Origin: Candidatus Cloacimonadota bacterium
Lineage (GTDB): Bacteria > Cloacimonadota > Cloacimonadia > Cloacimonadales > WRIO01
Length of the DNA: 33,276 nucleotides
Direction of reading: 5' to 3'
Assembly (NCBI GenBank): GCA_017998585.1
Contig: JAGOCT010000001.1
Span: 1-33,276, forward strand
Shown here: in pieces, positions 1 through 7,825 of the stretch
Numbering within the stretch: the stretch's first letter is position 1
Layout: every line of letters begins with the position of its first letter
The notes under the pieces: generated by a model
The model's database searches: none
What the model was told of the DNA's origin: nothing
What the model saw: only the letters and a program-made list of their open reading frames with translations
Made by a program: the position numbers and the translations under genes

Positions 1-402
1 AATAAAGTAATTGGAAAAACCAAGAAAACTAAGTAGAGAAATGAAATAAAGATGTTTTTGGAATGAACGATGATGAAATAATAAACGATTCATAAAAAAC
101 AGGAAAAGTAAAACATATAAGAAAAGACAAAAAACTTGTCCAAAAATAACAAAGGATAACCAACCTAAAAAGACACCAAGATATCCTATCATGTTCTCTG
201 CAGGAGGATATTTATGGGTTAGAAGATCTACCAGACTAAAAGGATATTCCTTAAAAGTGCTAATATCGTTCTCCAAGTAAGAAAGGGGAGTGGAAGAGGA
301 AAGAAAGAGGAGTATATTGATAAATAATAAGAAAATAATAAGTAATTTTGTGTTTATTTGTGATACTGATTTTTGTTTTTTTTCTTGTTTTTTTGCAGGC
401 AT
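1..402 (-). CDS. ftsK: FtsK/SpoIIIE-like DNA translocase, N-terminal membrane part (partial)
   Basis: The frame is open for 134 codons from an ATG at 402 to the left edge, so the gene is truncated by the window. AGAGGA lies a few bases before the ATG. The product starts with a short Lys/Gln-rich cytoplasmic segment (MPAKKQEKKQK). A hydrophobic helix follows at about residues 20-35, then a loop, then two or more hydrophobic helices from about residue 72. The stretch ENMIGYLGVFLGWLSFVIFG resembles the second membrane segment of FtsK N-terminal (4TM) domains, which typically read N-x-x-G-x-x-G-A-x-x. The ATPase motor that would prove FtsK lies outside the window. FtsK anchors at the division septum and pumps DNA during chromosome segregation. 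Its leader holds a 7-bp hairpin (418-424 with 431-437). Another polytopic membrane protein remains possible. Confidence 0.6.
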   Translation of the reverse strand, partial: MPAKKQEKKQKSVSQINTKLLIIFLLFINILLFLSSSTPLSYLENDISTFKEYPFSLVDLLTHKYPPAENMIGYLGVFLGWLSFVIFGQVFCLFLYVLLFLFFMNRLLFHHRSFQKHLYFISLLSFLGFSNYFI

Positions 403-481
403 AAATCCTCTTATTATCAGATTCAGAAAGGAATCTGTTTAGTTTGATTGTTGCTTGTGAATAATTCTTGCTTTATGATCA

Positions 482-520
482 TAAAAAAAGGAATCAGAAA
501 CGGATATAGGTTTCTGATTC
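482..520 (-). terminator. Rho-independent terminator after the YchF-like gene
   Basis: The perfect 11-bp arms GAATCAGAAAC (491-501) and GTTTCTGATTC (510-520) enclose an 8-base loop. Read on the minus strand, the stem is followed by CTTTTTTTAT. It lies 20 bases past the stop of the YchF-like gene and would end the lptE-rluB-ychF transcript. Confidence 0.88.
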
Positions 521-540
521 AATTATATTAATAAGATGTT

Positions 541-1617
541 TTATACATTAAACCGTACATTGATGATGTCACCATCTTTAACAACATAGGTTTTGCCTTC
601 AAGACGGAATAGCCCTTTTTCGCGAATGGCTTTTTCTGAACCATGAGTAACAAAGTCAGTGTAATTAAATGTTTCTGCGCGGATGAAACCACGTGCCAGA
701 TCAGAGTGGATCTTGCCAGCAGCTTCAAGAGCGATGTCTCCTTTATGGATGGTCCAGGCTCTGACTTCATCTGTACCGACTGTGAAGAAACTGATTAACC
801 CTAAAACTGAATAAGCTGTTTTGGTAAACACGTTGATGGCAGAATCTTTGATGTTCATGTCTTCCATAAACATTTTTGCTTCTTCTTCATCCAGACGACT
901 CAGTTCCATTTCAAATTTGCCAGCAAATTCAATGCATTCGGCATATTCTTTGAGTTCATTAATGATGTTTTCATTTTTATAGAGGTTGTTTTCATCAGAA
1001 TTAAGAACGATAAGAACTGGTTTTTGACTTAGAAATTGAAAGCCACGTATTGTTTTTAATTCATCTTCTGATAAAGTCAGGCTAGAAATAGGTTTGATTT
1101 CATTAAGTGTTTCAACAATTTGCCTGAGTACTTTTTCTTCAAGTTGAATTGCAGGGGTTTTAATTCCTCTTTTATATCCCAATTCAATTTTTTCAATTCT
1201 TTTTTCTGCTGTAATCAGATCAGAAAGTATGAATTGTTCGTAAATGGATTTGAAGTCTTTAACCGGATTTGCTTTATAATAGGTTTCATCAAGCACCGGA
1301 TCAGAAAAATTTCTCAAAACAATAGCCAGTGCATCGGTATTTTTGATTAAAGTCATAGAAGATGTACTGAGAAACTGATGATTTTCATCATCTTCACTCA
1401 TAGCAGGAAAATCTATAAATTCAATATTGGCATAGATGGTACTTTTGGGTTTGTAGATTTCTGAAAGATGCGTAATTCTTTCATCCAAAACCAGAACATT
1501 GCCAAGATTGGGTTCGCTTTTACTGTCATAAAGACTTGTATCTGCTTCCAGTTTGGTTAAAGCATTAAAGATGGTTGTTTTACCAGATTTTGGCAGTCCG
1601 CTGATTCCTATTTTCAT
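541..1617 (-). CDS. Divergent YchF/OLA1-like P-loop ATPase with TGS domain
   Basis: The 358-residue product is close to the usual YchF length of about 363. The P-loop is GLPKSGKTT (residues 7-15), where canonical YchF has GLPNVGKST. NSDE at 206-209 fits the NxxE motif that gives YchF-type proteins ATP rather than GTP preference. A helical insert follows the G domain, and a TGS domain of YchF type occupies about 275-358 (FFTVGTDEVRAWTI, then the GFIRAE and DGDIINVRFNV elements). The switch II region reads DFPAMSEDD and lacks the usual D-x-A-G glycine, so nucleotide switching may differ from true YchF, a ribosome-associated ATPase. The ATG overlaps the rluB stop by 4 bases (ATGA), so translation is probably coupled. 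I call it a YchF-like paralogue; the strict orthologue may lie elsewhere in the genome. Confidence 0.85.
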   Translation of the reverse strand: MKIGISGLPKSGKTTIFNALTKLEADTSLYDSKSEPNLGNVLVLDERITHLSEIYKPKSTIYANIEFIDFPAMSEDDENHQFLSTSSMTLIKNTDALAIVLRNFSDPVLDETYYKANPVKDFKSIYEQFILSDLITAEKRIEKIELGYKRGIKTPAIQLEEKVLRQIVETLNEIKPISSLTLSEDELKTIRGFQFLSQKPVLIVLNSDENNLYKNENIINELKEYAECIEFAGKFEMELSRLDEEEAKMFMEDMNIKDSAINVFTKTAYSVLGLISFFTVGTDEVRAWTIHKGDIALEAAGKIHSDLARGFIRAETFNYTDFVTHGSEKAIREKGLFRLEGKTYVVKDGDIINVRFNV

Positions 1618-2471
1618 TTTTGAGTCCTTACACTTTTATTATTCATTTTGGTGGGTTTGAATGTTTTTTGTTTAGGTTGAGTCTGTTTTGGGTGATGTAC
1701 AAGATTTGATTCTGTAACAGCATGTTGAGTTTTTAGCTGATGATTTTCTCTTTTGGCATGCTGAGTATGTTTCACAAGATATAGCACTTCTTCAGGGGTA
1801 AGTGATCTCCACATACCAACAGGCAGATTTTCAAGATGAATTTCACCGATCTGGATTCTTTTGAGTTTGGTTACCTGATGACCGAGTGCTTCTATCATAC
1901 GTCTGATTTGACGGTTTCGGCCTTCAAATATTGTCATTTTGATTTCACAGTTTTTATCTGCAACCTTTTTCATATAGACTTTAGCAGGTAAAGTGGGTCT
2001 GTCATCGAGCATGATACCATTTCTTAGCTGGTTGAGTTCTTCTTCGTTTAGCATGGCATCAACGCTTACGACATAAGTTTTGGGGAGTTTGAATTGGGGG
2101 TGAATGATTTTATTCGCCAAATCGCCATCATTTGTTAAGATCAGTAATCCTTCAGAAGCATAATCAAGTCTGCCAACCGGATTAAGGGATTTTGCAAAAT
2201 CAGGTAATAAATCGTAGATGGTTTTTCTATCAAATTCATCGCTTTTTGTTACAATGTAATTTTTGGGTTTATTCATAACGATAAGTGTCTTTTGGACGTC
2301 TGGTTTTACCCGTTTATTCTTGTATTGTACAATATCTCTGTCAGGATCAATCTGTCTGCTTAAATCTGTGCAAATTTCGTTGTTAATTTTGATATCACCA
2401 TTCAGTATAAATTCTTCGACTTTTCGTCGAGAGCCTATCTGGCTCATTGCTAAAAACTTATTAATTCTCAC
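1614..2471 (-). CDS. rluB: Ribosomal large-subunit pseudouridine synthase, RsuA/RluB family
   Basis: The enzyme converts a uridine in ribosomal RNA to pseudouridine. It has an N-terminal S4 RNA-binding domain (about residues 1-60) and a RsuA/RluB-type catalytic domain. The signature GRLDYASEGLLILTNDG contains the catalytic Asp at about residue 103, and the family motif EGRNRQIRRM lies further on. The last 50 residues or so form a Lys/Gln/His/Thr-rich tail with no fold I recognise. I chose the GTG at 2471 because GGAG lies five bases upstream and the GTG overlaps the lptE stop as GTGA. A TTG at 2474 would add one codon but sits only two bases from GGAG. The exact target base (RluB, RluE or RsuA type) cannot be fixed from sequence alone. 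Confidence 0.92.
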   Translation of the reverse strand: MRINKFLAMSQIGSRRKVEEFILNGDIKINNEICTDLSRQIDPDRDIVQYKNKRVKPDVQKTLIVMNKPKNYIVTKSDEFDRKTIYDLLPDFAKSLNPVGRLDYASEGLLILTNDGDLANKIIHPQFKLPKTYVVSVDAMLNEEELNQLRNGIMLDDRPTLPAKVYMKKVADKNCEIKMTIFEGRNRQIRRMIEALGHQVTKLKRIQIGEIHLENLPVGMWRSLTPEEVLYLVKHTQHAKRENHQLKTQHAVTESNLVHHPKQTQPKQKTFKPTKMNNKSVRTQK

Positions 2472-2968
2472 CAAGACTCCAATGTATTTTTGATGATATG
2501 ATCAAACAAGTCACTGAATATTTTGTTGATGGCTTCTTCTTCCGTTTTTTCAATATTCACGTTTGTTGAGCTGGGGTTATAGGTCTTTGTGAGTAATAGA
2601 CTTTTATTTTCATAAATGGTCTTACTCATTTTTAAATCGGTAAAAGTGACAGAAAATAAAATCTGAATCTGATATTCCTGAACATTGCCGGCATTATCGT
2701 AAGAAAATATCTTTTTTTTGTAATCGATAATCTCACCTTTAAGTTCAGAATCAGGGTTTTGTGTGTTGATTTTTAATCGTCCATCGTGAAGAAATGCGTT
2801 TACGAGACTATTTTGTGTGTCCTGTGCAAGTGCGTATTCTACGGTTTTGTTTTCAAAGGGCTGGATATAAATAGTCTTTAAATGGGGGTACTCACTGGTG
2901 TAAACCGAGTAAGAGCAACCTGCAAAAAGCAGTAGTAATAAAAAAATATAATAAAAATTCTTGACCAT
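2468..2968 (-). CDS. lptE: LptE-family outer-membrane lipoprotein (LPS assembly)
   Basis: The 166-residue product has a lipoprotein signal: a short basic start, a Leu-rich core and the lipobox LFAGC, with the lipidated Cys at residue 18. The mature part begins with the pattern common to LptE proteins, an early Tyr-rich segment followed by LKTIYIQPFENKT, which matches the family's first strand (L-x-x-I-x-I-x-x-F-x-N-x-T). LptE plugs the LptD barrel and helps place lipopolysaccharide in the outer membrane. The family is poorly conserved, so the call rests on the lipobox, size and this segment. No clear Shine-Dalgarno sequence precedes the ATG. It is the first gene of the lptE-rluB-ychF run and diverges from the EIIA gene. 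Confidence 0.75.
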   Translation of the reverse strand: MVKNFYYIFLLLLLFAGCSYSVYTSEYPHLKTIYIQPFENKTVEYALAQDTQNSLVNAFLHDGRLKINTQNPDSELKGEIIDYKKKIFSYDNAGNVQEYQIQILFSVTFTDLKMSKTIYENKSLLLTKTYNPSSTNVNIEKTEEEAINKIFSDLFDHIIKNTLESW

Positions 2969-2996
2969 AAGTTATAAGATTTTTTTTTATATGTTA

Positions 2997-3044
2997 ATGT
3001 CAAGAAATTATTGTCTTGACATGATTAAAAAATTAGATTATAAG
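2997..3044 (+). promoter_or_regulatory. Sigma70-type promoter embedded in a perfect inverted repeat
   Basis: TTGACA at 3016-3021 is followed after exactly 17 bases by TATAAG (3039-3044), a near-consensus promoter for the HTH-EIIA gene starting at 3076. The -35 box is part of the right arm of a perfect 9-bp inverted repeat: ATGTCAAGA (2997-3005), 8-base spacer, TCTTGACAT (3014-3022). The left arm also contains TTGACA on the minus strand, facing lptE, but no -10 lies at ideal spacing there. The palindrome is a good candidate operator. Autoregulation by the HTH protein is only a guess. Confidence 0.75.
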
Positions 3045-3075
3045 TACAAAAAAGTGATAATGAAAGGGGTTTACA

Positions 3076-3759
3076 ATGAATAATACGAAACTCTTAAGTG
3101 TCGCAGAAGCGGCGAAATACTTAAAAGTTGCCGAATCTGTTGTCATTGAAATGATTAATTCCGGCACATTTAAGGAACAAAAAACAGGGAAATCTGTTAA
3201 AGTGGACAAAATTGAGATTGATGAATGGCTTACCAATCTGAATGAGAATGAAGAAGCATATCTGGCAATGAAAAGAACAATTTGTCGTTTCCAGGATTAT
3301 TTCAAAATTGAAAATATCTTTTTGGATTTTGAAGCAGATAACAAATACGAAGCGATCGCGGTTATGTCCAGAAAAGCAAGAGATCTTAAGTTAGTCAGAG
3401 ATCACCGTTGGTTGTATGAAGTGGTTGTTGCCCGTGAAGAGCTGGTTTCCACAGCAGTTGGTGAAGGTGTGGCTATGCTTCATCCAAGACATATGCATCC
3501 AACCAAGATTAAAACACCATCTATTTTATTTGGACGTTCAGTTCAGGGTGTAGAATTTGATGCACCAGATAACCAACCGGTCAGCATTTTCTTTATGTTA
3601 TTACTGCATAATGACATGCAACATTTGTTCTCTCTGTCATTTTTATCTAAGTTTTTAAAAACAGGCGATAATCTTCAGACTTTATTAAATGCAAATACAC
3701 CTGAAGATATTATGAAGTGTTTTGAAGCTTATGATGCAAATCAACCAATAAAAAAATAA
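3076..3759 (+). CDS. HTH (excisionase-type) fused to PTS EIIA (fructose/Ntr type) domain
   Basis: The 227-residue product has two parts. Residues 5-52 are an excisionase/MerR-like helix-turn-helix (LLSVAEAAKYLKVAES, ending in a DEWL helix). Residues about 75-222 are an EIIA domain of the fructose/PtsN family. The segment REELVSTAVGEGVAMLHPRH (120-139) matches PtsN's REEL-x-S-T-x-x-x-x-G-I-A-x-P-H, placing the phospho-acceptor at His136. The usual Pro before that His is Leu here. No EIIB, EIIC, HPr or EI gene lies nearby, so a regulatory role, sensing PTS phosphorylation and binding DNA, is more likely than sugar transport. AAAGGGG precedes the ATG. purE follows after 11 bases, so the two are probably co-transcribed. 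Confidence 0.85.
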   Translation: MNNTKLLSVAEAAKYLKVAESVVIEMINSGTFKEQKTGKSVKVDKIEIDEWLTNLNENEEAYLAMKRTICRFQDYFKIENIFLDFEADNKYEAIAVMSRKARDLKLVRDHRWLYEVVVAREELVSTAVGEGVAMLHPRHMHPTKIKTPSILFGRSVQGVEFDAPDNQPVSIFFMLLLHNDMQHLFSLSFLSKFLKTGDNLQTLLNANTPEDIMKCFEAYDANQPIKK

Positions 3760-3770
3760 GCGGGGAATTA

Positions 3771-4220
3771 ATGCCTTTAGTACGAATCATATTAGGTAGT
3801 CAATCAGATATGAAACACGCGGAAAAAGCGGTTGAGCAGCTAAATCTGTTAAATATCAGCAGTGATTTACATGTGGCTTCAGCACACAGGACACCCGAAA
3901 GAGTCAGACAATTGATTGAATCAGCTCCTTCAGATGGGGTTCAAACGATTATTGCCATGGCTGGTATGGCAGCTCATTTGCCAGGCGTGATTGCTTCTAT
4001 GACTGTTTTACCGGTTATTGGGGTTCCTTTATCCGGATCAGCTTTAAGTGGAGTCGATGCACTTTATGCTGTGGTTCAGATGCCTCCAGGAATTCCTGTG
4101 GCGACAGTGGCTGTTGATGGCGCAAAGAATGCGGCTATTCTGGCAGCTCAGATGATTGCTTTAAATGATAACAATGTTCATGAAGCATTGATTCAGATGC
4201 GAAAAGATTTTTATAAGTAA
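3771..4220 (+). CDS. purE: N5-carboxyaminoimidazole ribonucleotide mutase (PurE)
   Basis: PurE makes 4-carboxy-AIR in de novo purine synthesis, working on N5-CAIR in the usual bacterial (class I) form. The 149 residues carry the family signatures: GSQSD near the N-terminus, ASAHRTPER, the loop AGMAAHLPG, and VQMPPGIPVATVAVDG followed by NAAILAA. Class I enzymes usually have AGGAAHLPG; the Gly-to-Met change here slightly resembles class II (AIR carboxylase) loops, but the HLPG and QMP segments are class I. GGGGAA sits just before the ATG. It follows the EIIA gene and ends before a terminator. No purK or other pur gene is in the window. Confidence 0.93.
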   Translation: MPLVRIILGSQSDMKHAEKAVEQLNLLNISSDLHVASAHRTPERVRQLIESAPSDGVQTIIAMAGMAAHLPGVIASMTVLPVIGVPLSGSALSGVDALYAVVQMPPGIPVATVAVDGAKNAAILAAQMIALNDNNVHEALIQMRKDFYK

Positions 4221-4245
4221 ACCCATTATAAATTTCGTAAACAGG

Positions 4246-4276
4246 GCAGAGGCGTGTAATAGCGTCTCTGCATTTT
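4246..4276 (+). terminator. Probable Rho-independent terminator after purE
   Basis: GCAGAGGCG (4246-4254) pairs with CGTCTCTGC-type bases at 4263-4271 (nine pairs, one G-T), with an 8-base loop and a short ATTTT tail. The tail is weak, so some read-through into comM is likely. Confidence 0.65.
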
Positions 4277-4312
4277 AAAAATAAAATTGATAGTGGATTA
4301 AATGAGGAAATG

Positions 4313-5854
4313 ATGTTTGCTCGTTCGATATCTTATACTTTAAATGGAATAGATGCAGAAAAACTATGTATTGAATGTGATGCCAAGCATGGTACTTTTA
4401 GTTTTAACATGGTAGGATTACCTTCCAATTCGGTGAAAGAGAGTAAAGACAGGGTTGCTGCAGCGATTATCAATGCCGGATATCAGTTTCACGCACGCCG
4501 ATATACTGTTAATCTGGCACCGGCAGATCTCAAAAAAGATGATGTGGGGCTTGATTTACCGATAGCGATTGCATTGATGGCAGCGACCAAACAGGTTAGA
4601 AGTCTGAAAATGGAAAAATGTGCGATTGTCGGAGAATTGTCTCTGGATGGAGAAGTCAGACCGGTAAGAGGAATATTACCCATTGCTCTGGCAGCAAAAC
4701 GCGACAATCTGGATGGTATCATCGTGCCAAAAGAGAATGCAGAAGAAGCTGCTATGATTGAGGGTTTAGCTGTTTACCCGGTGGAGTCTCTGAGAGATAC
4801 GGTGGAGTTTTTGGAAAACAGCATTCAGATAGAACCCTGTGTTATCAATACCGAAGATATTTTTTCCAATATGAGTCATGTTGTGGATGATATGTTTGAC
4901 GTTAAAGGTCAGTTTCATGTGAAACGGGCTTTGGAAGTATCTGCAAGTGGAGGACATAATCTGTTGATGATAGGACCTCCTGGTTCTGGAAAGACTATGC
5001 TTGCAAGAAGACTTGCCTCTATTCTCCCTGAGTTTAGCATGGAAGAATCCCTGGAAACAACTAAGATTTTCTCTGTTGCCGGTTTACTCACTGGAACAAA
5101 CAAAGGGATTATAACTAACCGTCAGTTTCGCTCGCCTCATCATACCATTTCAGATATTGCCTTGATAGGTGGTGGCTCATATCCAAAACCAGGAGAAGTA
5201 TCATTGGCACATAATGGTGTTTTATTTTTAGATGAATTACCCGAATTTAAAAAATCAGCTCTGGAAGTGCTCAGGCAGCCACTTGAAGATGGTTTTGTTA
5301 CGATTGCAAGGGCAACGCAGACCTTATCTTTTCCTGCCAAATTTATCCTGATTGCCTCGATGAATCCCTGTCCATGCGGATATTATGGCTCTCATATAGA
5401 AGGACATTCTTGTAGTTGTGGTCAGCAGCAGATTATTCGTTATCGCTCAAAAGTATCAGGGCCTTTATTGGACAGGATCGATTTACATATTGAAGTACCT
5501 CAGATGCATTATAGCGATTTGATGGCTGTTCCAAATGGAGAAAAATCTGTTGATATTCGCAAAAGAGTAAACATATGTCGTCAGATTCAACTGGAACGAT
5601 TTAAAAATGAAGCTATTTATTGTAATGCACAGATGTCATCTAAGTTAATTAGAAAATACTGTGAGCTTGATGATGAAAGTAAGGAATTGTTAAGGGTCGC
5701 GATGCAGAAAAAAGGCTTATCTGCCAGAGCTTATGACAGAATCCTTAAAGTTTCACGAACAATAGCCGATTTGGATAATAGTGAGAGAATAAAAGTTCAG
5801 CATCTCAGTGAGGCTGTTAACTACCGGAGTCTGGACAGAAAATACTGGGATTGA
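4313..5854 (+). CDS. comM: ComM/YifB-family AAA+ ATPase (Mg-chelatase-like)
   Basis: The 513-residue protein has the full ComM/YifB layout. An N-terminal Lon-protease-fold domain (about 1-165) contains MVGLPSNSVKESKDRV and RRYTVNLAPADL. The AAA+ module has Walker A GPPGSGKT (221-228), the RSPHHTIS segment (273-280), Walker B VLFLDELPEF (303-312) and the MNPCPCG sensor with further cysteines. A Mg-chelatase C-terminal domain follows (KGLSARAYDRILKVSRTIAD). ComM of naturally competent bacteria is a hexameric helicase that drives branch migration of incoming DNA; elsewhere the role is less clear. Of two adjacent ATGs, 4313 is preferred over 4310 because GAGG lies five bases before it and family members start MFAR-like. 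The 53-residue membrane ORF follows downstream. Confidence 0.93.
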   Translation: MFARSISYTLNGIDAEKLCIECDAKHGTFSFNMVGLPSNSVKESKDRVAAAIINAGYQFHARRYTVNLAPADLKKDDVGLDLPIAIALMAATKQVRSLKMEKCAIVGELSLDGEVRPVRGILPIALAAKRDNLDGIIVPKENAEEAAMIEGLAVYPVESLRDTVEFLENSIQIEPCVINTEDIFSNMSHVVDDMFDVKGQFHVKRALEVSASGGHNLLMIGPPGSGKTMLARRLASILPEFSMEESLETTKIFSVAGLLTGTNKGIITNRQFRSPHHTISDIALIGGGSYPKPGEVSLAHNGVLFLDELPEFKKSALEVLRQPLEDGFVTIARATQTLSFPAKFILIASMNPCPCGYYGSHIEGHSCSCGQQQIIRYRSKVSGPLLDRIDLHIEVPQMHYSDLMAVPNGEKSVDIRKRVNICRQIQLERFKNEAIYCNAQMSSKLIRKYCELDDESKELLRVAMQKKGLSARAYDRILKVSRTIADLDNSERIKVQHLSEAVNYRSLDRKYWD

Positions 5855-5932
5855 TATGATAAGCATTTATGAAAATTAATACTTTCATAAAGGGTTAGAT
5901 AATAAAAATGAATCAGAGAGAAAGCAGGATAA

Positions 5933-6094
5933 ATGAAAAATAAAGATTACTCAAAGGTGATTAAAACCCTGATAATCTTAAATCTGGTAATGGTAATAAT
6001 TGTTTTACTGGCATATTGCGCTAAAACGAAAGATTACTCCGGTTACAAAGTTAAGAATATTATTGAGTTTCACAGGGGTATTCAGAAAAAGTAA
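5933..6094 (+). CDS. 53-residue single-span membrane protein of unknown function
   Basis: ATG at 5933 opens a 53-codon frame ending TAA at 6094. The product has a charged N-terminus (MKNKDYSKVIKT), one long hydrophobic helix (about residues 12-29, Leu/Ile/Val-rich) and a basic C-terminal tail. AGGA precedes the ATG at a short spacing. An 11-codon ORF (5908-5943) in another frame starts just upstream and its stop overlaps this start, so it could tune initiation. The frame ends exactly before the bidirectional hairpin shared with the convergent DUF3795 gene, which supports a real gene end. No homologue is recognised. Confidence 0.5.
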   Translation: MKNKDYSKVIKTLIILNLVMVIIVLLAYCAKTKDYSGYKVKNIIEFHRGIQKK

Positions 6095-6095
6095 A

Positions 6096-6147
6096 AAAAA
6101 GCGTTTTTGATGACAGAATGACATTCATGTTATCAAGAACGCTTTTT
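6096..6147. terminator. Bidirectional Rho-independent terminator
   Basis: A 20-bp stem (6096-6115 with 6128-6147, two G-T pairs) has a 12-base loop and is flanked by A-run and T-run ends, so it works on both strands. It closes the comM side (+) and the pgeF-fapA-DUF3795 side (-). Confidence 0.9.
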
Positions 6148-6154
6148 ACAGTTT

Positions 6155-6493
6155 CTATTGTTTTAGCTCCATCAGATTGTTTTTTGCACATTCAACCATA
6201 TTCATAAAACTCTGAATTTTTTCACATGCAAAATCACTACATTCTGCGCAGTGGTTAATCTTGTGATCAATTACACAGGATCTGATATTGCATTCATTAC
6301 AATGTGCGAATTTAATTCCTTCTTTCATACATCCGGTACAGTTCACGTTTTCTGGTTGGATATTAGCCTGATACATTTCAGACCATTCTTTAGCGACTTT
6401 TTCACGTAATTGATTATCATTGTTTTCTGTTGCAATTCTGGCTTCACAAATTTGGCAATCCAGACCACAGGCTCCCTGGTTTAATGATTTCAT
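6155..6493 (-). CDS. DUF3795 cysteine-rich small protein
   Basis: The 112-residue protein has twelve cysteines, at 9, 13, 16, 52, 55, 65, 68, 73, 82, 85, 90 and 102. The arrangement matches DUF3795: ACGLDCQICEARIAT at the start, a WSEMYQ helix, then CTGC, HCNECNIRSC and HCAECSDFAC. The pattern suggests metal binding (zinc or iron-sulfur), but no function is established. AGGAAGAG lies shortly before the ATG. It is the last gene after pgeF and fapA, 15 bases beyond the fapA stop. Such proteins are common in anaerobes. Confidence 0.85.
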   Translation of the reverse strand: MKSLNQGACGLDCQICEARIATENNDNQLREKVAKEWSEMYQANIQPENVNCTGCMKEGIKFAHCNECNIRSCVIDHKINHCAECSDFACEKIQSFMNMVECAKNNLMELKQ

Positions 6494-6508
6494 GATCTCT
6501 TCCTTTTT

Positions 6509-7825
6509 TTAATATTCTTCTGCAATCAGTTCACCATCAACTATTGAATATGAAACCTGTCCGGTTTCCTCATTAATATTGATAGATTTTTTTAAAATAC
6601 GGATATACACGCCTGGAAAAATCTTTTTGAATATCAGTATATGTTTTGGTAAAACATCTTCATTTTTGAGTGTTTTATTGATTTCGTTTTCCAGTTTTGT
6701 TTCAAGATCTTGTAATTTATCTGATAAATCAGAAAATTCAGAGCTGTCAGTCTGATTATACTCTCTCATTTTCATGATTTGTTTGGTAAGCAGAAGCATT
6801 TTTTCTTTGGTAAAAGGGGAAATGGATATTTCAGTTTCAGTGTTCATCATACTTGCATTTCCAATGATAGCTGCTTCAATGTGCTCACCACTTTGAATAA
6901 TGCCACCAACAATAGAACTGTTTTCTTCATTACCAAATACTCCTTTTTCAGCCATCAGACGACAGAAATGAGCATTTTTATCAAATGAGATCTTGCCACC
7001 GCAAGCTATTCTTGAATTTTCAGCATTTTGAAAGTGAATGTCTCCTTCGGCTATTATACCAGGTTGTCTGCAATTTAGAATATTCCCTATCACATTGATA
7101 TTACCGGTTGCATTAACGGAGGCATCCTCAATGTCTTGTTCGACAGTTAAATCCCCATCAATAAAGAGTTGGGCTTTTTCACAGATATTGCCTTTAACAA
7201 TCAGATTTCCGAACAATTTAAAATTTTCATATCCTAAATCAATATCGTGCTCAATAATAAAATCACTCTTAACATGAATTCTGTTCAATTCGTCAATCCA
7301 TGGATATCCTGAACGCGTGGCAATGATTTGACCTCTATCATGGATGTATTCTGTATTTTCGCCTAAATACTGGTTAATAAGAAAATTCTCAGAACTTTCA
7401 GGGTTTACTTCTTCTCCAAAAATATTAATTCCTGTTTTTGCAGGGCGTGTAACAAAAAGATGAGCCAGGGCTTCTCCTTTATGGATTTTATTAAGATTAT
7501 CCAAAAGGAAGAACTGATTACCAATTGAGCTGTGATAACATCTGTCCTGGTTAAACAGGGGGGAGAACTCTATTTCAGGTTCTTTGGTTTTTTGACCGAT
7601 GGCAATTGGAAAGGGAGTTCCAAATTCTTTTTTTATATCATTTTCTTTAATGAAATCCATCGCTTTGTCGATTCCATAAAGAATGCCAGACTCTTCAATC
7701 AGTTTTACAATTTCTGTTTCATTAATAAATTCATCATTATCGTGAATGGTCAGATAGGCATTATATGCATCATCTGATATTTCTAACGTAATATTTTGTG
7801 TGGGATTACTAAATGTTTGGCTCAT
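6509..7825 (-). CDS. FapA-family (DUF342) protein with beta-helix
   Basis: The 438-residue product has an N-terminal region (about 1-175) with the FapA/DUF342 pattern, including KGEALAHLFVTRPAKTGINI and a GYP-containing segment. Repeating short strands then follow (FGNLIVKGNI, LFIDGDLTVEQDI, ATGNINVIGNI, IIAEGDIHF, IACGGKISF), typical of a polymer-forming right-handed beta-helix. The end (about 345-405) is predicted helical, coiled-coil-like, rich in Lys/Glu/Leu. FapA was named for flagellar assembly, but no flagellar or chemotaxis gene is in this window, so another scaffold role is possible. The ATG overlaps the pgeF stop as ATGA, and AGGAA lies eight bases upstream. Confidence 0.82.
   Translation of the reverse strand: MSQTFSNPTQNITLEISDDAYNAYLTIHDNDEFINETEIVKLIEESGILYGIDKAMDFIKENDIKKEFGTPFPIAIGQKTKEPEIEFSPLFNQDRCYHSSIGNQFFLLDNLNKIHKGEALAHLFVTRPAKTGINIFGEEVNPESSENFLINQYLGENTEYIHDRGQIIATRSGYPWIDELNRIHVKSDFIIEHDIDLGYENFKLFGNLIVKGNICEKAQLFIDGDLTVEQDIEDASVNATGNINVIGNILNCRQPGIIAEGDIHFQNAENSRIACGGKISFDKNAHFCRLMAEKGVFGNEENSSIVGGIIQSGEHIEAAIIGNASMMNTETEISISPFTKEKMLLLTKQIMKMREYNQTDSSEFSDLSDKLQDLETKLENEINKTLKNEDVLPKHILIFKKIFPGVYIRILKKSININEETGQVSYSIVDGELIAEEY

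Noticed and set aside
2971..3003. Mirror-image promoter toward lptE from the left arm of the palindrome
   Set aside because: TTGACA is present on the minus strand, but the nearest -10-like sequence (TATAAC) is 21 bases away and would leave almost no leader.
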